The notes beneath the pieces were generated by a model. That model was not told the DNA's origin. It did not search any database and worked only from the letters and a program-made list of their open reading frames with translations. Made by a program: the position numbers and the translations under genes. Of a stretch of 64,000 bases of DNA, positions 62,566 through 64,000 are shown one piece after another. Origin of the DNA: Erinaceus europaeus (Eukaryota; Chordata; Mammalia; Eulipotyphla; Erinaceidae); assembly GCF_950295315.1 (NCBI RefSeq), contig NC_080181.1:39151375-39215374 (forward strand). The letters are read 5' to 3'. Position 1 is the stretch's first letter. Every line of letters begins with the position of its first letter.

Positions 62566-63549
62566 CAGAAACACAAGGTGTGGGATGTCAACCCTTCAGC
62601 TCTCTTACTCTGGTGAGACCTTCCCTAGCTCACAGAACTCCTTAATTCCATGTAGGGTGGTGCACTTCCTAACAAAGCCACAGAAGCTAGATATAGACCA
62701 GGGCCCATGAGATAGGGCACATGTGCACATGTATCCATAAGTTAGGGGAAAATATATACCTTAAAGTAAAAGTACACAATAGTTTACAATGACTCAGTAA
62801 GTGTAGCAAGCAAGTAGAAAGACCTAACAAATACACCATAAAGTACTTAATCAAATAGTTTCTATTTAGACCTAGATATCCTCCTCACCTACTTCCTATT
62901 TCACTGTTCTCAGTCACTTTAAGTCCAACTGTGTCAGATAAAAGACTACAAGAGCTACACAAGGACAACAGACCTAGATACTTTAATAATGGCTCTTTTG
63001 GTCACTACCAGACCACTCTATCATCAGGGGCCCTAGTCAGGGAATTCTGGGATCTCCACATAGATATGATGGGCCTAGACCTCGAACAGATCCCTCTCGC
63101 CACTATCACTGGCCATTTCCATCAGGAATAACATTATAAACTCCCTTGCGAGCCTCTGCAGGATCTTGTTCAATGTGGAACAACAATGGTAGAAATTATA
63201 CCACTCTCTGAAGGGAGCTGGGTCAAAATACTCTGCCACTTGAAGAAGATTAGTCCTAAAATGAGTGCAGCCTAGAATGTTCCTAGCAATGACCATAGAA
63301 TGTGAGCTTAGACCTACAGGGATATAGAGGTTACATGGGCTCCTGTGCTTCAGCCTATGGGCCCCAGATCAGATCAGTGAGTTTACAGTTTATGTATTTA
63401 TGTACTTTTCCTATATCTGGGAGCCACTCTCTTCCCTGATCCAGCTTTCTAATCCTATTTCTAACTCTGACACCATATCCCCAGACAATACCATTAGCCC
63501 ACCTGCATGTTAGCTGTCAGGCTCAGGCAAAAATTAATAAAGTCATCGG
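62566..63549. other. Unassigned, perhaps the 5' part of family R
   Basis: It leads into a recognisable R segment at 63550, so some of it may be unseen R 5' sequence. Frames (66 codons at 62931) show no domain. Confidence 0.35.
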
Positions 63550-63925
63550 CCCCTTGGAATATACCTAAAATAGACTTCCTAGCTTTTTCCAAAATGGAGA
63601 CCACAAATCTCACCTTCTATGTTTTTACCTTTAGATTCCTGATTATTAAACAATTTGTTCTGCTTTACGTCTTAATACTTTCCAGCCACTAAGTTGCAGT
63701 TGCTACCATGACACTAACCTGACTTCCCTGGGAAGACGACCTCACCAGTGTGGCCTGGAACCCCAACTCTCCAGAGCCCTGCCCCACTAGGGAAAGATAG
63801 AAATAGGCTGGGAGTATAGAATGCCCATGTCCAGCAGAGAAGCAATTACAGAAGCCAGACCTTCCACCTTCTGCACCCATAAAGATTTTTGGTGCATATT
63901 CCCAGACGGATAAAGAATAGCTCTA
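63550..63925 (+). mobile_element. Family R, short variant, extended 5'
   Basis: GATTATTAAACAATTTGTTC, CCACTAAGTTGCAGTTGCTA, GGGAAGACGACCTCACCAGT, AAGCAATTACAGAAGCCAGA and CAGACGGATAAAGAATAG. It lacks the long-variant 3' half and ends without a clear tail. Confidence 0.75.
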
Positions 63926-64000
63926 TGATATCTGGCCAATTTTGCTAGGAAAGTAAAATTTTATGCTGTGTAATAAGTCAGGTATAGAATGACAAATACA

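Overview
The window looks like nuclear DNA of an erinaceid hedgehog (Erinaceus or a close relative). The diagnostic evidence is dozens of tRNA-headed SINEs that share a body built around 'GAAGCAGGTCTGCAGGTGTC'. I know these as the dominant young SINEs of hedgehog genomic sequence. Mammalian L1 3' ends, MaLR-like LTR debris and U6 pseudogenes agree with a mammal. I find no host protein-coding gene, no supported exon, no functional tRNA/rRNA gene and no CpG-island promoter. The window is intergenic or deep-intronic DNA built mostly of nested retroelements.

Repeat names used here are local. SINE-A: tRNA head with GGTTAAGCGC and CCGGTTCGAACCCC, a C/T-rich body, a CAACAA-rich linker, and in long forms a last block ending CAATAACCCTGGAGGCAAAA. 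SINE-B: head with CACCTGGTTGAGCGCACA, same body, ending TATCCAATAAATAAAG. SINE-C: GTGGATAAAGC...TTGGACTCTCAAGCA, ending in AAATAAAT. SINE-D: TAGCATAATGGTTATGC...GAGCAGTGCTCTGG. SINE-E: CTCACTTGGATAGTGTGCTGC...GAAGAAAGCTTC. Family R: an unclassified L1-mobilised repeat of at least 0.75 kb ending in TCAATATTAAATCACTAAT plus an A-rich tail, with about 15 copies.

Layout. 0-4 kb: SINEs, a 290-bp GGAA-type purine tract, otherwise unassigned. 4-7 kb: an R copy split by a SINE-A and by an LTR, then an ERV remnant ending in a polypurine tract and a 3' LTR. 7-13 kb: L1 fragments, two SINEs at one target site, a solo LTR with 6-bp target duplication inside an L1, and a MaLR-like LTR. 13-26 kb: scattered SINEs, R copies and a U6-R chimera (23.5-23.75 kb) in largely unassigned DNA. 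26.4-27 kb: an LTR with a duplicated hairpin. 28 kb: a second long purine tract. 30.3-32.8 kb: one L1 broken by a SINE, two LTRs and an R copy. 36.6-37.4 kb: R inside a SINE-B. 37.7-38.3 kb: a 5'-truncated LINE fragment of invertebrate-like type with an open ORF2 C-terminus and its own target-site duplication. 39-63.9 kb: more SINEs, two L1 3' ends of different subfamilies, a U6 pseudogene, CA repeats, a second LTR of the 6.7-kb family (60.7-61.0 kb) and a cluster of R copies at the right end.

How the elements relate: SINEs, R and U6 copies have A-rich tails and 7-15 bp target duplications, so all appear to have used L1 machinery. The LTRs have 6-bp duplications and used retroviral integration. 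The two most unusual objects are the LINE fragment at 37.7-38.3 kb, a candidate horizontally acquired family, and an LTR family whose U3 region carries a near-perfect 34-nt 5' half of tRNA-Gly(GCC).
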